Shown here in pieces: positions 16,606 to 25,438 of a stretch of DNA of 64,000 bases (positions are counted from its first letter, which is position 1; the number at the start of each line of letters is the position of its first letter). Under the pieces are notes generated by a model. That model was not told where the DNA came from. It saw only the letters and a list, made by a program, of their open reading frames with translations, and ran no database searches. The position numbers and the translations under genes are program-made. The DNA is from Streptomyces sp. Je 1-369 (GTDB lineage Bacteria; Actinomycetota; Actinomycetes; Streptomycetales; Streptomycetaceae), in assembly GCF_026810505.1 (NCBI RefSeq), contig NZ_CP101750.1, positions 2,571,448-2,635,447 of the forward strand. Direction: 5' to 3'.

Positions 16606-18555
16606 GTGTCGTCGAATGTGCAGTCTCCGTCGAAGTCCCCGAAGTCCAGCCGCCCCACCCCGGTGGTCGACGTGGAGCAGGCCGAGGCCGCCCTCGTCGA
16701 GCACTATCCGCGGCTCGTCCGGCTCGCCTATCTGGTGCTGCCACCCAGTCTCGGCCGCAACCGCCGGGTCCTGACCGCCCACGCCCTCACCCAGCGCGCC
16801 CTGCCGCGCAGCCGCAGAACGGGCGAGGGAGCCGTCCCCGGTCAGCGGGGAGGGGGCGGCGGCCGGGCCGGTGAGGGCGGCAAGGCGCGGGCCCTCGGCG
16901 ACCCCGCCTACGCGTACATGCGGCTCCAAGTGCTGTGCGGCGCCCTCGACGCCGGCGTCCCCCTGCGGTGGAACGCCTGGCCGAAGCGGGCCCAGCTGCC
17001 GCCGTTGCTGCCGCAGGTGCGCGGCCTTCGGCTCTTCCCGCGCTCGGGCGGCGCCGACGAACTCGCGCTGGACCAGCGGCTGTCCGCCCTGTCGGGCGCC
17101 GCCCGCGCCGCCTACGTACTGCGGGGCCTCGAAGCGCTGGACGACGGCGGTGTCTGTGCCGTGCTCGCCGCCGCGGGCTGCGAGGACCCCGAGGACGCCC
17201 TGGACGAGGCCGACGAGGTCGAGGCGCGGTACGACCTGCTCGCGTCCCCCGAGTTCGACCCCTGCTCCTTGCAGGCACGGCCGACCGACCTGATGCGGCG
17301 CAGGCAGCACATGAAGGCCGCGGGTGTCGCGGCCGCCGCCGTCCTGGTGTGCGGGGCGCTCCTCGGCCTGCCGGGCGACGGATGGGGGCCCGACGGAGCC
17401 GCCGCGCCGCCCTACGCGCAGAACCCCGCCGGACAAGCCGCGCTCGATCCGGGGCAGTTGACGACGGCGACCGCGGGGGCGTGGAAACGTTCCGCTCGGA
17501 CCGACTTCTCCATGTGGCCCGCGCGCGGCGGCCTCGTCGGCGACAAGGACTTGCTGCGCCGCGCCCTCGCCGTATGGGCACGGCCCGGCGAGTCCGTGCA
17601 GGTCTCCGCGACGCCGGGCACCGCGGCCGGTGCGCCGCCCGGACCCGCCCGGCTGCTCTACGCCGGGGAGGTCGACTCCGCGCGCGTGGTGCTGCTCTAC
17701 GACGGACTGCGCATCGTGCGGTACGCCGAGCCGAAGGAGGGCACCGGTGGCGCGGCGCTCGACTTCGCCCGGGTGGACGGCGCGACCGGTACGGAGGCGA
17801 ACGCCGTCGTCGTCGACCGCGCCGACGGCAACATCCGCTATCTGACCGCTCCGTGGATCAAGGCCGTGGGCGTGCAGGACCTGCTGAAGCCCGCCGCGAA
17901 GGCCGTCGCGCTGCGGCGGTCGGCCGACGGTGTCACCGCCCCGTTCGCGGGCCCCGTGCAGACCGGCGCGTGCACGTCGTGGAACGCGCTGCGGCTGCGC
18001 GACCACACTGGTGCCACGCGTCTGACGACCGACCTCGGCGAGCTCGTCCCCGCCCATCTCACCGCGGGCCGCCCGCAGGCCCCGCGCGAGGCCTCGCCCG
18101 CCGAGTGGACGAAGTCCGCGTGCTCCCTCGCCACGGTCCGCTCGCACGGCGTCCGCTCCGTGAACGCGTGGACGTACGCCCGTCAGGCCCTGCCCGAGGC
18201 CAACGGCGCCGCCGACTGGGTGTGCACCCGCGCCGACACCTGGCGCGGCGAGGGCAGCCGGATCCTCGCCCAGTTCCAGACCGCCGACGGGCCCACGGGC
18301 GCCGTCGCCGCCAAGGCCGAGGACGTCCCCGCCTGCGGCAGCCGCGACCCGAAGGTCCTCGCGGGCGTCCTGTGGAAGTCACGGGCGGGCTCCTGGTACC
18401 TCCTGGGGGCGGGCAGCAAGAACGTCACGTCCATCACCGGGTCCGGCGGCGAGCGCACGCCGGGCAACGTCCTCGCCGTACGGACCGATCGGTCCACGAA
18501 GGCGCGGCTCACCGGCGCGCTGGCCGACGGAACGAAGGTGAACACGCTCCGCTGA
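16606..18555 (+). CDS. one-pass membrane protein with a sigma-factor-like N-terminus
   Basis: 649 residues. The cytoplasmic head (residues ~20-220) resembles ECF sigma/anti-sigma style helical modules: the segment EAALVEHYPRLVRLAYLVLP is like a sigma region 2 start, and LSALSGAARAAYVLRGLEAL is like region 4 without a convincing recognition helix. A single membrane span follows near residues 235-255 (AAGVAAAAVLVCGALLGL). The remaining ~390 residues would lie outside and are rich in beta-type sequence, with Cys pairs (QTGACTSW, SACSLATV, WVCTRA, VPACGS) suitable for disulfides. I infer an envelope sensor-like protein; function unknown. The start at GTG 16606 has no good ribosome-binding site. 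Confidence 0.75.
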   Translation: MSSNVQSPSKSPKSSRPTPVVDVEQAEAALVEHYPRLVRLAYLVLPPSLGRNRRVLTAHALTQRALPRSRRTGEGAVPGQRGGGGGRAGEGGKARALGDPAYAYMRLQVLCGALDAGVPLRWNAWPKRAQLPPLLPQVRGLRLFPRSGGADELALDQRLSALSGAARAAYVLRGLEALDDGGVCAVLAAAGCEDPEDALDEADEVEARYDLLASPEFDPCSLQARPTDLMRRRQHMKAAGVAAAAVLVCGALLGLPGDGWGPDGAAAPPYAQNPAGQAALDPGQLTTATAGAWKRSARTDFSMWPARGGLVGDKDLLRRALAVWARPGESVQVSATPGTAAGAPPGPARLLYAGEVDSARVVLLYDGLRIVRYAEPKEGTGGAALDFARVDGATGTEANAVVVDRADGNIRYLTAPWIKAVGVQDLLKPAAKAVALRRSADGVTAPFAGPVQTGACTSWNALRLRDHTGATRLTTDLGELVPAHLTAGRPQAPREASPAEWTKSACSLATVRSHGVRSVNAWTYARQALPEANGAADWVCTRADTWRGEGSRILAQFQTADGPTGAVAAKAEDVPACGSRDPKVLAGVLWKSRAGSWYLLGAGSKNVTSITGSGGERTPGNVLAVRTDRSTKARLTGALADGTKVNTLR

Positions 18556-18601
18556 CCGAACTCACCGGCGCAGACCCCTGTACCCCCGAACTACCCATCA
18601 G

Positions 18602-18613
18602 TACATTGACGCC
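18602..18613 (+). promoter_or_regulatory. -10 box of a probable leaderless promoter
   Basis: TACATT (18602-18607) lies exactly 6 bases before the ATG at 18614, and no Shine-Dalgarno sequence is present. This spacing puts transcription start at or next to the ATG, as in many leaderless Streptomyces transcripts. TGTAC and GTACA half-sites frame the region around 18582-18605 and could be an operator. Confidence 0.5.
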
Positions 18614-19528
18614 ATGTCTAATACGCAGAGCCGGGCGCCCGAGCCCGTCGCGTCCGAGCACATAGCGCTCAAGGCACGCAACGTCTCCTTCTCGTGGGAG
18701 AGCACCCCGCTCCACTGGCTCCCGGACGACCCGTTCACCACGCACACCATCAACGTGCTGCATCTGCTGCTGCCCGCCGGTGAGCGCTGGTTCGTACACG
18801 TCTACAAGCAGGTCCTGCCGCTGATCCACGACGAGAAACTGCGCCAGGACGTCATCGGGTTCATCGGCCAGGAGGCCATGCACGCCCAGGCCCACGACGA
18901 GGTCCTGCCGCACCTCAAGGAGCAGGGCCTCGACCCGACGCCGTACACCGCGCAGGTCGACTGGCTCTTCGAGAAGCTGCTCGGCGACCGGACGCTGCCG
19001 CCCGGCAAGGCGCGCCGGTGGTGGCTGATGGAGCGCGTCGCGATCATCGCCGCCATCGAGCACTACACCGCGTTCCTCGGCAACTGGGTCCTCAACGCCG
19101 AGGAGCTGGACCGCAGGGGCGCCGACCCCACCATGCTCGACCTGCTGCGCTGGCACGGCGCGGAGGAGGTCGAGCACCGCTCCGTCGCCTTCGAGCTGTT
19201 CATGCACGTCGACGGCGGCTACCGGCGCCGGGCAAGGACCTGGGCGACCGCGTTCACCGCGCTGGTCTTCCTCTGGCAGCGGGGGGTGCGGTTCTTCATG
19301 GAGAACGACCCGACGCTCGTCGACGGCCGGGCGTCCTTCAAGGACTTCCACCGCAGCGGCAAGGCGGGCACCCTGCCCTCCACCGGCGACATGATCCGCT
19401 CCATCCCCCGCTACCTCAGCCGGGCCTACCACCCCTCGCAGGAGGGCAGCACCGAGCAGGCCGCCGCCTATCTCGCCGCCTCGCCCGCGGCCGTCGCCGC
19501 GCTCGCCGCCGAGAAGGGGGCCGCCTGA
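18614..19528 (+). CDS. PF10118-type metal-dependent hydrolase (ferritin-like fold)
   Basis: 304 residues. Helices carry the metal-ligand pattern typical of the family: FIGQEAMHAQAHDEVL near residue 90, IAAIEHYTAFLG near 145, and GAEEVEHRSVAFEL near 187, i.e. repeated E and ExxH pairs that bind a di-metal centre as in ferritin-like oxidases. The family is annotated as metal-dependent hydrolase, but the pairing here with a flavin/2Fe-2S reductase suggests an oxygen-activating diiron enzyme instead (inference). It is followed one base later by the reductase gene, and the two form an operon. The start is set by the leaderless promoter. Confidence 0.85.
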   Translation: MSNTQSRAPEPVASEHIALKARNVSFSWESTPLHWLPDDPFTTHTINVLHLLLPAGERWFVHVYKQVLPLIHDEKLRQDVIGFIGQEAMHAQAHDEVLPHLKEQGLDPTPYTAQVDWLFEKLLGDRTLPPGKARRWWLMERVAIIAAIEHYTAFLGNWVLNAEELDRRGADPTMLDLLRWHGAEEVEHRSVAFELFMHVDGGYRRRARTWATAFTALVFLWQRGVRFFMENDPTLVDGRASFKDFHRSGKAGTLPSTGDMIRSIPRYLSRAYHPSQEGSTEQAAAYLAASPAAVAALAAEKGAA

Positions 19529-19529
19529 C

Positions 19530-20600
19530 ATGCCCCGCATCCGCACCGTCGCCCTCGCCGCGGGCGTCGCCCTGCTCACCCGGCGTGCCCTGCGCCGCCG
19601 CATCGCGGTCTCCCCGCTGTGGCCGCTGCCCGCCCTGGAGGAGCCCGTCTCCGGGCAGCCGCGCTCCCGGGCGCTGCGGCTCCGCGTCGCCCGGCACGAG
19701 ACGGTCGCCGACGGCGTCGTCCAACTCCGCCTGGAAGGCGCGGGGTTGCCCGGCTGGGAGCCCGGCGCGCATCTCGACCTCGTGCTGCCTTCGGGGCTCG
19801 TGCGGCAGTACTCGCTCTGCGGCGACCCCGAGGACTCCTCCTCGTACACCGTCGCGACCCGCCTGATCGCGGCGGAACAGGGCGGCAGGGGCGGCTCGCG
19901 CGAGGTGCACGAGCAGCTCCGCGAGGGTGCCGTGGTCGAGGTGCGCGGGCCGCGCAACCGCTTCCCGCTGGCCGGAGCGGCGTCGTACGTCTTCGTGGCG
20001 GGCGGCATCGGGATCACACCGATCCTGCCGATGCTGCGGGCCGTCGAGGCGGCGGGCGCGCCATGGCGGCTGCTCTACGGCGGGCGGTCGCGGGCGTCGA
20101 TGCCGTTCCTCGAAGAGGTGGAGAAGCTCGGCGGCGCCGGGCGCGGCCGCGTCACCGTGGCCGCACAGGACGAGGACGGGCTGCCGGACGTCGCCGCCTT
20201 CCTCGACGGGACGCCGCCCGGCACCGCCGTCCACGTGTGCGGGCCCGAGGCGCTGATGGACGCCGTCGCCGCCGTCCTGCCCGACGGCTGCTCCCTCCAC
20301 TTGGAAAGGTTCACGCCACGCACCTCCACGGACGGCAACGCCGCTTTCGAGGTGGAACTGCGGCGCAGCGGACGTACGGTGGCGGTCGCCGCGGACACCA
20401 CGGTGCTCGCCGCGGTCCGCGCGGAGCTGCCCAACACCCCGTACAGCTGTCGGCAGGGCTTCTGCGGAACGTGCCAACAGCGCGTCGTGGAAGGGGAGAT
20501 CGACCACCGCGACGAGCTGCTCACCGACGACGAGCGGACCGGCTCGATGCTCATCTGCGTCTCGCGGGCGCGTGGCGAGCGGCTCGTCCTCGACATGTGA
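19530..20600 (+). CDS. ferredoxin-type oxidoreductase (FAD, NAD(P), 2Fe-2S)
   Basis: 356 residues, with the order of a phthalate dioxygenase reductase-like protein: a short N-terminal hydrophobic segment (TVALAAGVALLTRRAL), an FAD/FMN barrel with RQYSLCGDP, an NAD-binding domain with VAGGIGITPILPML and HVCGPEALMDAV, and a plant-type 2Fe-2S domain with CRQGFCGTC and a fourth Cys in MLICVSRA. It passes electrons from NAD(P)H to a partner oxygenase, most likely the product of the gene one base upstream. ATG at 19530. Confidence 0.93.
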   Translation: MPRIRTVALAAGVALLTRRALRRRIAVSPLWPLPALEEPVSGQPRSRALRLRVARHETVADGVVQLRLEGAGLPGWEPGAHLDLVLPSGLVRQYSLCGDPEDSSSYTVATRLIAAEQGGRGGSREVHEQLREGAVVEVRGPRNRFPLAGAASYVFVAGGIGITPILPMLRAVEAAGAPWRLLYGGRSRASMPFLEEVEKLGGAGRGRVTVAAQDEDGLPDVAAFLDGTPPGTAVHVCGPEALMDAVAAVLPDGCSLHLERFTPRTSTDGNAAFEVELRRSGRTVAVAADTTVLAAVRAELPNTPYSCRQGFCGTCQQRVVEGEIDHRDELLTDDERTGSMLICVSRARGERLVLDM

Positions 20601-20667
20601 GACGGACGCCGGGAACGGACACGGACCGGCCGGTATCGGGGCCGGTTCTGCTCGGTAAGGTGTTCGC

Positions 20668-21357
20668 ATGACAACCGGGGTGCGCCGCAGGATGGGTGTC
20701 GAGGAGCGGCGGCAGCAGTTGATCGGGGTCGCCCTCGACCTGTTCAGCAACCGCTCGCCCGACGACGTGTCCATCGACGAGATAGCGGCGGCCGCGGGCA
20801 TCTCGCGCCCGCTGGTCTACCACTACTTCCCCGGCAAACTCAGCCTGTACGAGGCGGCGTTGCGCCGGGCGGCGGACGACCTGGCGGGTCGGTTCGTGGA
20901 GCCCCGCGAGGGGCCGCCCGGGGCCAGGCTGCTGCGGGTGATGGGCCGCTTCTTCGCCTTCGTCGACGAGCACGGGCCCGGCTTCTCCGCGCTGATGCGG
21001 GGCGGCCCCGCGGTCGGCTCCTCGACGACGAACGCGCTGGTCGACTCGGTGCGCCAGGCGGCGTACGAGCAGGTGCTGTTCCAGCTCGACGTCACCGAGC
21101 CCTCCGCGAGGCTCGAACTCGTCGTGCGGTCCTGGATCTCCCTCGCCGAGTCGACGGCGCTGATCTGGCTGGACGGCCGGCGCATCCCGCGCGCGGAGCT
21201 CGAACTCCAGCTGGTGCACGACTTCGCGGCGCTCGCCGCGGTGAGCGCCGCCTACGACGAGGGCATGGCGACGCTGCTGCGCGAGGTCCTCGCGTCCGAA
21301 CCGCCCGACGGCCCCTTCGCGGAGCTCCTGGAACGGCTTGCCACACTGGCCCCATGA
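20668..21357 (+). CDS. TetR-family regulator
   Basis: 229 residues. The N-terminal HTH is clear: RRQQLIGVALDLFSNRSPDDVSIDEIA and AAGISRPLVYHYFPGKLSLYEAAL. The C-terminal part is an all-helical ligand domain of the type paired with TetR_C in Streptomyces. It lies 67 bases downstream of the oxidoreductase pair on the same strand and probably represses that operon (inference). Its ATGA overlap with the next gene couples it to an acetyltransferase. Confidence 0.93.
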   Translation: MTTGVRRRMGVEERRQQLIGVALDLFSNRSPDDVSIDEIAAAAGISRPLVYHYFPGKLSLYEAALRRAADDLAGRFVEPREGPPGARLLRVMGRFFAFVDEHGPGFSALMRGGPAVGSSTTNALVDSVRQAAYEQVLFQLDVTEPSARLELVVRSWISLAESTALIWLDGRRIPRAELELQLVHDFAALAAVSAAYDEGMATLLREVLASEPPDGPFAELLERLATLAP

Positions 21358-21869
21358 CAGCACAACTGACTGTCCGCCGCGCGGACATCGGCGACGCGGC
21401 GATCTTGGCGGGCCTCTATGAAGACGTGGTCCGCAGGATGCTGGCACGCGGCATCGACCAGTGGAAGTCCGGCGCCAAGGACGAGCGGCACTTCGAGCGG
21501 GTGATCGGCTCCTCCACGGCGCAGGCATGGCTCGCGTACGACGGGTCCGGCGCCCTCGGCGCGTACGAGCTGTGGTGGTCCGACGAGCAGGCGTGGGGCG
21601 CGCGGCCGCCGGTCGCCGGGTACGTGCACCGGCTGATGACGCGGCCCGGGGCGCCCGCGGGGACGGGCCGGGCGCTGCTGCGGGACGCCGAGCGCCGGAT
21701 CGCGGCGGCGGGCCGTGAACTGAGCCGTCTGGACGTCATGGTGACCAGCCCACGCCTGCGCACGTACTACGAAGAAGCCGGTTACGCCGTCGTCGGCGAA
21801 CTCACGGACAAGATCGCCGCGGACGGCACCCCGTACGGCGTACTGCTCATGGAGAGGCCGCTCGGCTGA
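21354..21869 (+). CDS. GNAT-family N-acetyltransferase
   Basis: 171 residues with the GNAT plan: LTVRRADIGDAAILAGLYED at the N-terminus, beta strands around VAGYVHRLMTRP, the acetyl-CoA pyrophosphate loop GTGRALLRDAERR (a Q/RxxGxG/A-like turn), and a C-terminal RTYYEEAGYAVVGE. Acceptor unknown. Starts within the TetR stop codon (ATGA), so co-translated with it. It ends 8 bases before the convergent phosphatase gene, with no room for a separate terminator. Confidence 0.88.
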   Translation: MTAQLTVRRADIGDAAILAGLYEDVVRRMLARGIDQWKSGAKDERHFERVIGSSTAQAWLAYDGSGALGAYELWWSDEQAWGARPPVAGYVHRLMTRPGAPAGTGRALLRDAERRIAAAGRELSRLDVMVTSPRLRTYYEEAGYAVVGELTDKIAADGTPYGVLLMERPLG

Positions 21870-21877
21870 GGTCCGCT

Positions 21878-23503
21878 CTACCGCAGCCGCAGGGCGAGGA
21901 GTGCGATGTCGTCCTCGCGGTTGTGGCCCAGGCAGGCGAGCAGGGTGTCGCAGAGGGCCGTGACGCCGAGGGGCGCTCCGGCCGCGACCGTGCGCAGGTG
22001 CTCCATGGATTCGGCGAGGTCGGTGCCGCGGGTCTCGATGAGCCCGTCGGTGACCATGAGGAGCCGGTCGGTGCGGCGCAGGACCGTCTCGGTGGGCGGC
22101 GGCCTGTCCAGGCCGAGGCCGAGCAGGGGGCCCTTCGCCCGGAGGTAGGTGGCCGTGCCGTCGTCGGTGACGACGAGGGGCGGGATGTGTCCGGCGTTGG
22201 CGACGCGGGTGCGTCCGGTGGCGGGGTCGACGAGGGCCAGGCAGAGGGTGGCGGTCACCTCGGGGTGGTAGCGCTGCAGCATGCCGTCGAGGCGCCCGGC
22301 GAGCGTGCGCGGGTCGGGGTCCTCGATGCAGTAGGCGCGCAGCGCGTGCCGGATCTCGACCATGACGGTCGCGGCGTCCAGGGAGTGGCCGACGACGTCG
22401 CCGATGCCGGTGAGGAGCCCCTGCGAGGTGGCGAGCGAGGCGTAGAAGTCGCCGCCGATCTCGGTGTCGCGCGATGCGGGTTCGTAGCGGACGACGACTT
22501 CGGTGCCGGGGGTCTGCGGGACGTGCGCGGGCAGGAAGCTGCGTTGGAGGGTGAGGGCGATGTGGCGTTCCATCTCGTACATCAGCAGTCGCTCGGCGGC
22601 GACGGCGGTGGCGTGGGCCAGGCGCCCCACGAACCGTCCGGTGCCGGGTGCGGGTCCCCGGTCGTACACGGGCGTGGCGAGGCAGACGGGCGCGGACCCG
22701 TCGCGGGCACGGGCCAGGGTGAGACGGGCTCCGACGGGGCGGCCCGTGCCGTCGGACGGCTCGGCGTGGAAGAAACCGGCGGGCCACAGGGGTGCGGGCA
22801 CGACGAGGTCACGCACGCCCACTTGGCCCGTCGTGCCGCTCTCGATGAGCCGGGCCACTGTGTGGTGCGCGCCCTCGTCGGGCAGGGAGGCGGCGGCCCT
22901 GCGCCGGGACAGGCTGCGGTGGAGCTCGCCGTCGTCGCCGATGACGAAGGCCGCGGCGGGACCGTCGGTGAGGCGGGCCGTGCCGGCCGCGGCGGCCTCG
23001 GCGAGTTCGCGGGGGCAGCGGGCGGACTGCACGTCGAGGATCGTCTCGGCGAGCCGGGTCAGGTGTCCGGCCTGCGCCTCGGCATCGCTGCGGTGGCGTG
23101 CGCCGCGGGCCGCGGCACGCACGACGGCCTGGATCTCCTCCGGTTCGGCGGGCACCGTCAGATAGGCCTCGCCGCCCGCGTCGAGGCCCAGGCAGCGGTC
23201 GGCGGGGGCTACCCGGGCGGCCGAGAAGTGCACGACGGGCAGGGCGGCGAACGGTGGTGTCTCCTTCAGCCTGCGGCAGAGCTCGAAGCCGCTCATGTCG
23301 GGCAGGCCGACGTCGACGAGCGCCACGTCCGGCAGTTCACCGGCGCGTCGGCGCACGTCGAGCTCGATGAGGGCCTCGCCCGCGCTGGCGGCGAGGACGA
23401 CGCGGTGGCCGTCCCTGCGCAGGACCGCACCGAGGGCATATCTGCTGGCGGCGACGTCGTCCACCACCAGGATCGTGCAGCCTGCCTTGGCGTTCACGCT
23501 CAC
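21878..23503 (-). CDS. receiver-domain / SpoIIE-type (PP2C) phosphatase
   Basis: 541 residues from a GTG with AAAGGGG 6 bases upstream. An N-terminal receiver (residues ~9-130) keeps the acidic pair (15-16) and Asp64 in VDVGLPDMSG but has Val117 where the conserved Lys should be (AYLTVPAEP). A middle GAF-like region follows, then a linker helix ending LQRSFLP and a SpoIIE/RsbU phosphatase core with IGGDFYAS, IGDVVGHSLDA, VANAGHIPPLV, LLMVTDGLIE and NREDDIALLALRL. The metal-binding Asp residues are present. Such proteins dephosphorylate anti-anti-sigma factors. The missing Lys suggests that the receiver signals without classical phosphorylation. No partner anti-sigma gene lies directly beside it. 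Confidence 0.92.
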   Translation of the reverse strand: MSVNAKAGCTILVVDDVAASRYALGAVLRRDGHRVVLAASAGEALIELDVRRRAGELPDVALVDVGLPDMSGFELCRRLKETPPFAALPVVHFSAARVAPADRCLGLDAGGEAYLTVPAEPEEIQAVVRAAARGARHRSDAEAQAGHLTRLAETILDVQSARCPRELAEAAAAGTARLTDGPAAAFVIGDDGELHRSLSRRRAAASLPDEGAHHTVARLIESGTTGQVGVRDLVVPAPLWPAGFFHAEPSDGTGRPVGARLTLARARDGSAPVCLATPVYDRGPAPGTGRFVGRLAHATAVAAERLLMYEMERHIALTLQRSFLPAHVPQTPGTEVVVRYEPASRDTEIGGDFYASLATSQGLLTGIGDVVGHSLDAATVMVEIRHALRAYCIEDPDPRTLAGRLDGMLQRYHPEVTATLCLALVDPATGRTRVANAGHIPPLVVTDDGTATYLRAKGPLLGLGLDRPPPTETVLRRTDRLLMVTDGLIETRGTDLAESMEHLRTVAAGAPLGVTALCDTLLACLGHNREDDIALLALRLR

Positions 23504-23627
23504 GCGGGGCCCCTTTGGGGCTGGTGGGGCAGGCCCCCCGCGGGCCTGCCCGACCAAGTTAGCGCCCCGGAGCGCGTGGCGGGAGATGATGAGGCCGCTC
23601 CGACCGGGATCGGTGAAGATCCAGGAA

Positions 23628-23661
23628 CTTTCCTCGCGCGAAAGGACCTTGGCGATAGAAT
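23628..23661 (+). promoter_or_regulatory. possible operator/promoter for the GH13 gene
   Basis: CTTTC and GAAAG arms (23628-23632 and 23640-23644, 7-base spacer) are followed by TAGAAT (23656-23661), a fair -10 box. It is placed about 100 bases upstream of the glucosidase start codon. The imperfect dyad is compatible with a LacI-type operator, possibly for the linked MalR-like regulator. Weak evidence. Confidence 0.3.
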
Positions 23662-23763
23662 CTCCGGCCCGCCCCCCGGCCCTGGTGCACCCTCGTGACC
23701 TTCACGTTCCGCCGGGCGTTCTCACCGGAGAAGCCGACCGCCGCACCCGTCCTGAGGGACTCC

Positions 23764-25413
23764 ATGACCCAGAACGTCACCTCCGCGCCCGCCACCGAGT
23801 CCTCGTCCGCCGGGGAGTGGTGGCGCGAAGCCGTCATCTACCAGGTCTATCCGCGCAGCTTCGCCGACGGGAACGGCGACGGCATGGGCGACCTGCCCGG
23901 CATCACGGACCGTCTGCCGTACCTGCGCGACCTGGGCGTGGACGCCGTGTGGCTCTCCCCTTTCTACGCGTCGCCGCAGGCCGACGCCGGGTACGACGTG
24001 GCGGACTACCGCGCGGTCGACCCGATGTTCGGCACCCTCACCGACGCCGACGGCCTCATCGGTGAGGCGCACGCGCTCGGGCTGCGCGTCATCGTCGACA
24101 TCGTGCCCAACCACTGCTCCGACCGGCACGAGTGGTTCGGGCAGGCGCTGCGCGAGGGCCCCGGTTCCGCGGCCCGCGACCGCTTCCTGTTCCGCCCCGG
24201 CCGGGGTGCGGACGGCGAACTCCCGCCGAACGACTGGGAGTCCGTCTTCGGCGGCCCCGCCTGGACGCGGGTCGAGGACGGGGAGTGGTACCTCCACCTG
24301 TTCGCGCCCGAGCAGCCCGACTTCGACTGGGAGCACCCGGACGTCCACGACGAGTTCCGGTCCGTCCTGCGGTTCTGGCTCGACCTCGGCGTCGACGGGT
24401 TCCGCATCGACGTGGCGCACGGCCTGGTCAAGGCGGCGGGTCTGCCGGACATCGGCCACGCGGAGCAGGTCAAGCTGCTCGGCAAGCAGGCCGTGCCCTA
24501 CTTCGACCAGGACGGTGTGCACGAGATCTACCGCGACTGGCGCCACATCCTCGACGAGTACGGGGAGGACGGCGGGACACGGCGGGTCGCCGTCGCCGAG
24601 GCGTGGACCCCGACGGTCGAGCGCAGCGCCCGCTATCTCCGCCGCGACGAGCTGCATCAGGCCTTCAACTTCGAGTATTTGACGACGGGTTGGGACGCCG
24701 AAGCGCTGCGCGACGTCATCGACCGCTCGCTGGCCGCGATGAACGCGGTGGACGCGCCCGCGACGTGGGTGCTCTCCAACCACGACGTCGTACGCCACGC
24801 GACGCGCTTCGCGGACGGCGACGAGGCACGGGGGCTGCGCCGGGCGCGGGCGGCCACGCTCCTGATGCTGGCGCTGCCGGGCTCGGCCTACCTGTACCAG
24901 GGCGAGGAGCTGGGGCTGCCGGAGGTGACGGAGCTGCCGGACGAGGTGCGGCAGGACCCGGCGTTCTTCCGCGGGTCGGGGCAGGACGGCACGCGGGACG
25001 GCTGCCGGGTGCCGCTGCCGTGGTCCGGGGAGCGCGCCCCGTTCGGCTTCGGGCCGCGCGAGGGCGGCCCGAGCTGGCTGCCGCAGCCTGCCGCCTGGAA
25101 GGACCTGTCGGTGGCCGCGCAGTCGGGCGACCCGGCGTCGACGCTGGAGTTCTACCGGCGGGCGCTGGCCGTGCGCCGCGCGCACCCGGCGCTCGGCGCG
25201 GGCCGCGACATCACGTGGCTGCCGGCGCCGGAGGGCGTGCTCGCGTTCCGCCGCGCCACCTCCGCCGGTTCGTTCGTGTGCACGGTAAATCTCACGGAGT
25301 CACCGGTCGCGCTGCCGACGCCCGGCACGCCGCTCCTGGCCAGCGCGGAGATCGCGCCGGGCGCGGGGCGGACGGTGCTTCCGGCGGATTCGGCGGTCTG
25401 GTGGGCAGCCTGA
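23764..25413 (+). CDS. aglA: GH13 alpha-glucosidase (AglA-like)
   Basis: 549 residues. All four conserved GH13 regions are present: DIVPNH (Asp near residue 112), GFRIDVAHG (nucleophile Asp216), VAEAW (acid/base Glu279) and VLSNHDVVRH. The N-terminal EWWREAVIYQVYPRSFADGN and the pattern of the B domain fit oligo-1,6-/alpha-glucosidases that hydrolyse maltose and short maltodextrins in the cytoplasm. The start is ATG 23764 with GAGGG 5 bases upstream. An in-frame GTG at 23695 has no ribosome-binding site. It is followed 25 bases later by the MalR-type regulator on the same strand. The symbol follows the S. coelicolor maltose locus and is by similarity. Confidence 0.93.
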   Translation: MTQNVTSAPATESSSAGEWWREAVIYQVYPRSFADGNGDGMGDLPGITDRLPYLRDLGVDAVWLSPFYASPQADAGYDVADYRAVDPMFGTLTDADGLIGEAHALGLRVIVDIVPNHCSDRHEWFGQALREGPGSAARDRFLFRPGRGADGELPPNDWESVFGGPAWTRVEDGEWYLHLFAPEQPDFDWEHPDVHDEFRSVLRFWLDLGVDGFRIDVAHGLVKAAGLPDIGHAEQVKLLGKQAVPYFDQDGVHEIYRDWRHILDEYGEDGGTRRVAVAEAWTPTVERSARYLRRDELHQAFNFEYLTTGWDAEALRDVIDRSLAAMNAVDAPATWVLSNHDVVRHATRFADGDEARGLRRARAATLLMLALPGSAYLYQGEELGLPEVTELPDEVRQDPAFFRGSGQDGTRDGCRVPLPWSGERAPFGFGPREGGPSWLPQPAAWKDLSVAAQSGDPASTLEFYRRALAVRRAHPALGAGRDITWLPAPEGVLAFRRATSAGSFVCTVNLTESPVALPTPGTPLLASAEIAPGAGRTVLPADSAVWWAA

Positions 25414-25424
25414 GGGGCGACCGG

Positions 25425-25438
25425 TACAGTCCAATCCT
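25425..25438 (+). promoter_or_regulatory. -10 box of a probable leaderless malR promoter
   Basis: TACAGT (25425-25430) lies 8 bases upstream of the GTG at 25439 with no Shine-Dalgarno sequence between. malR therefore probably has its own promoter and a leaderless transcript, in addition to any read-through from the glucosidase gene. Confidence 0.5.

Noticed and set aside
12947..16744. Very long open frame on the minus strand opposite the GH89 gene (1265 codons)
   Set aside because: It is antisense to a clear GH89 gene with domain matches. Its translation is a low-complexity Arg/Gly/Val/Glu mixture without motifs, the usual shadow in high-GC DNA.
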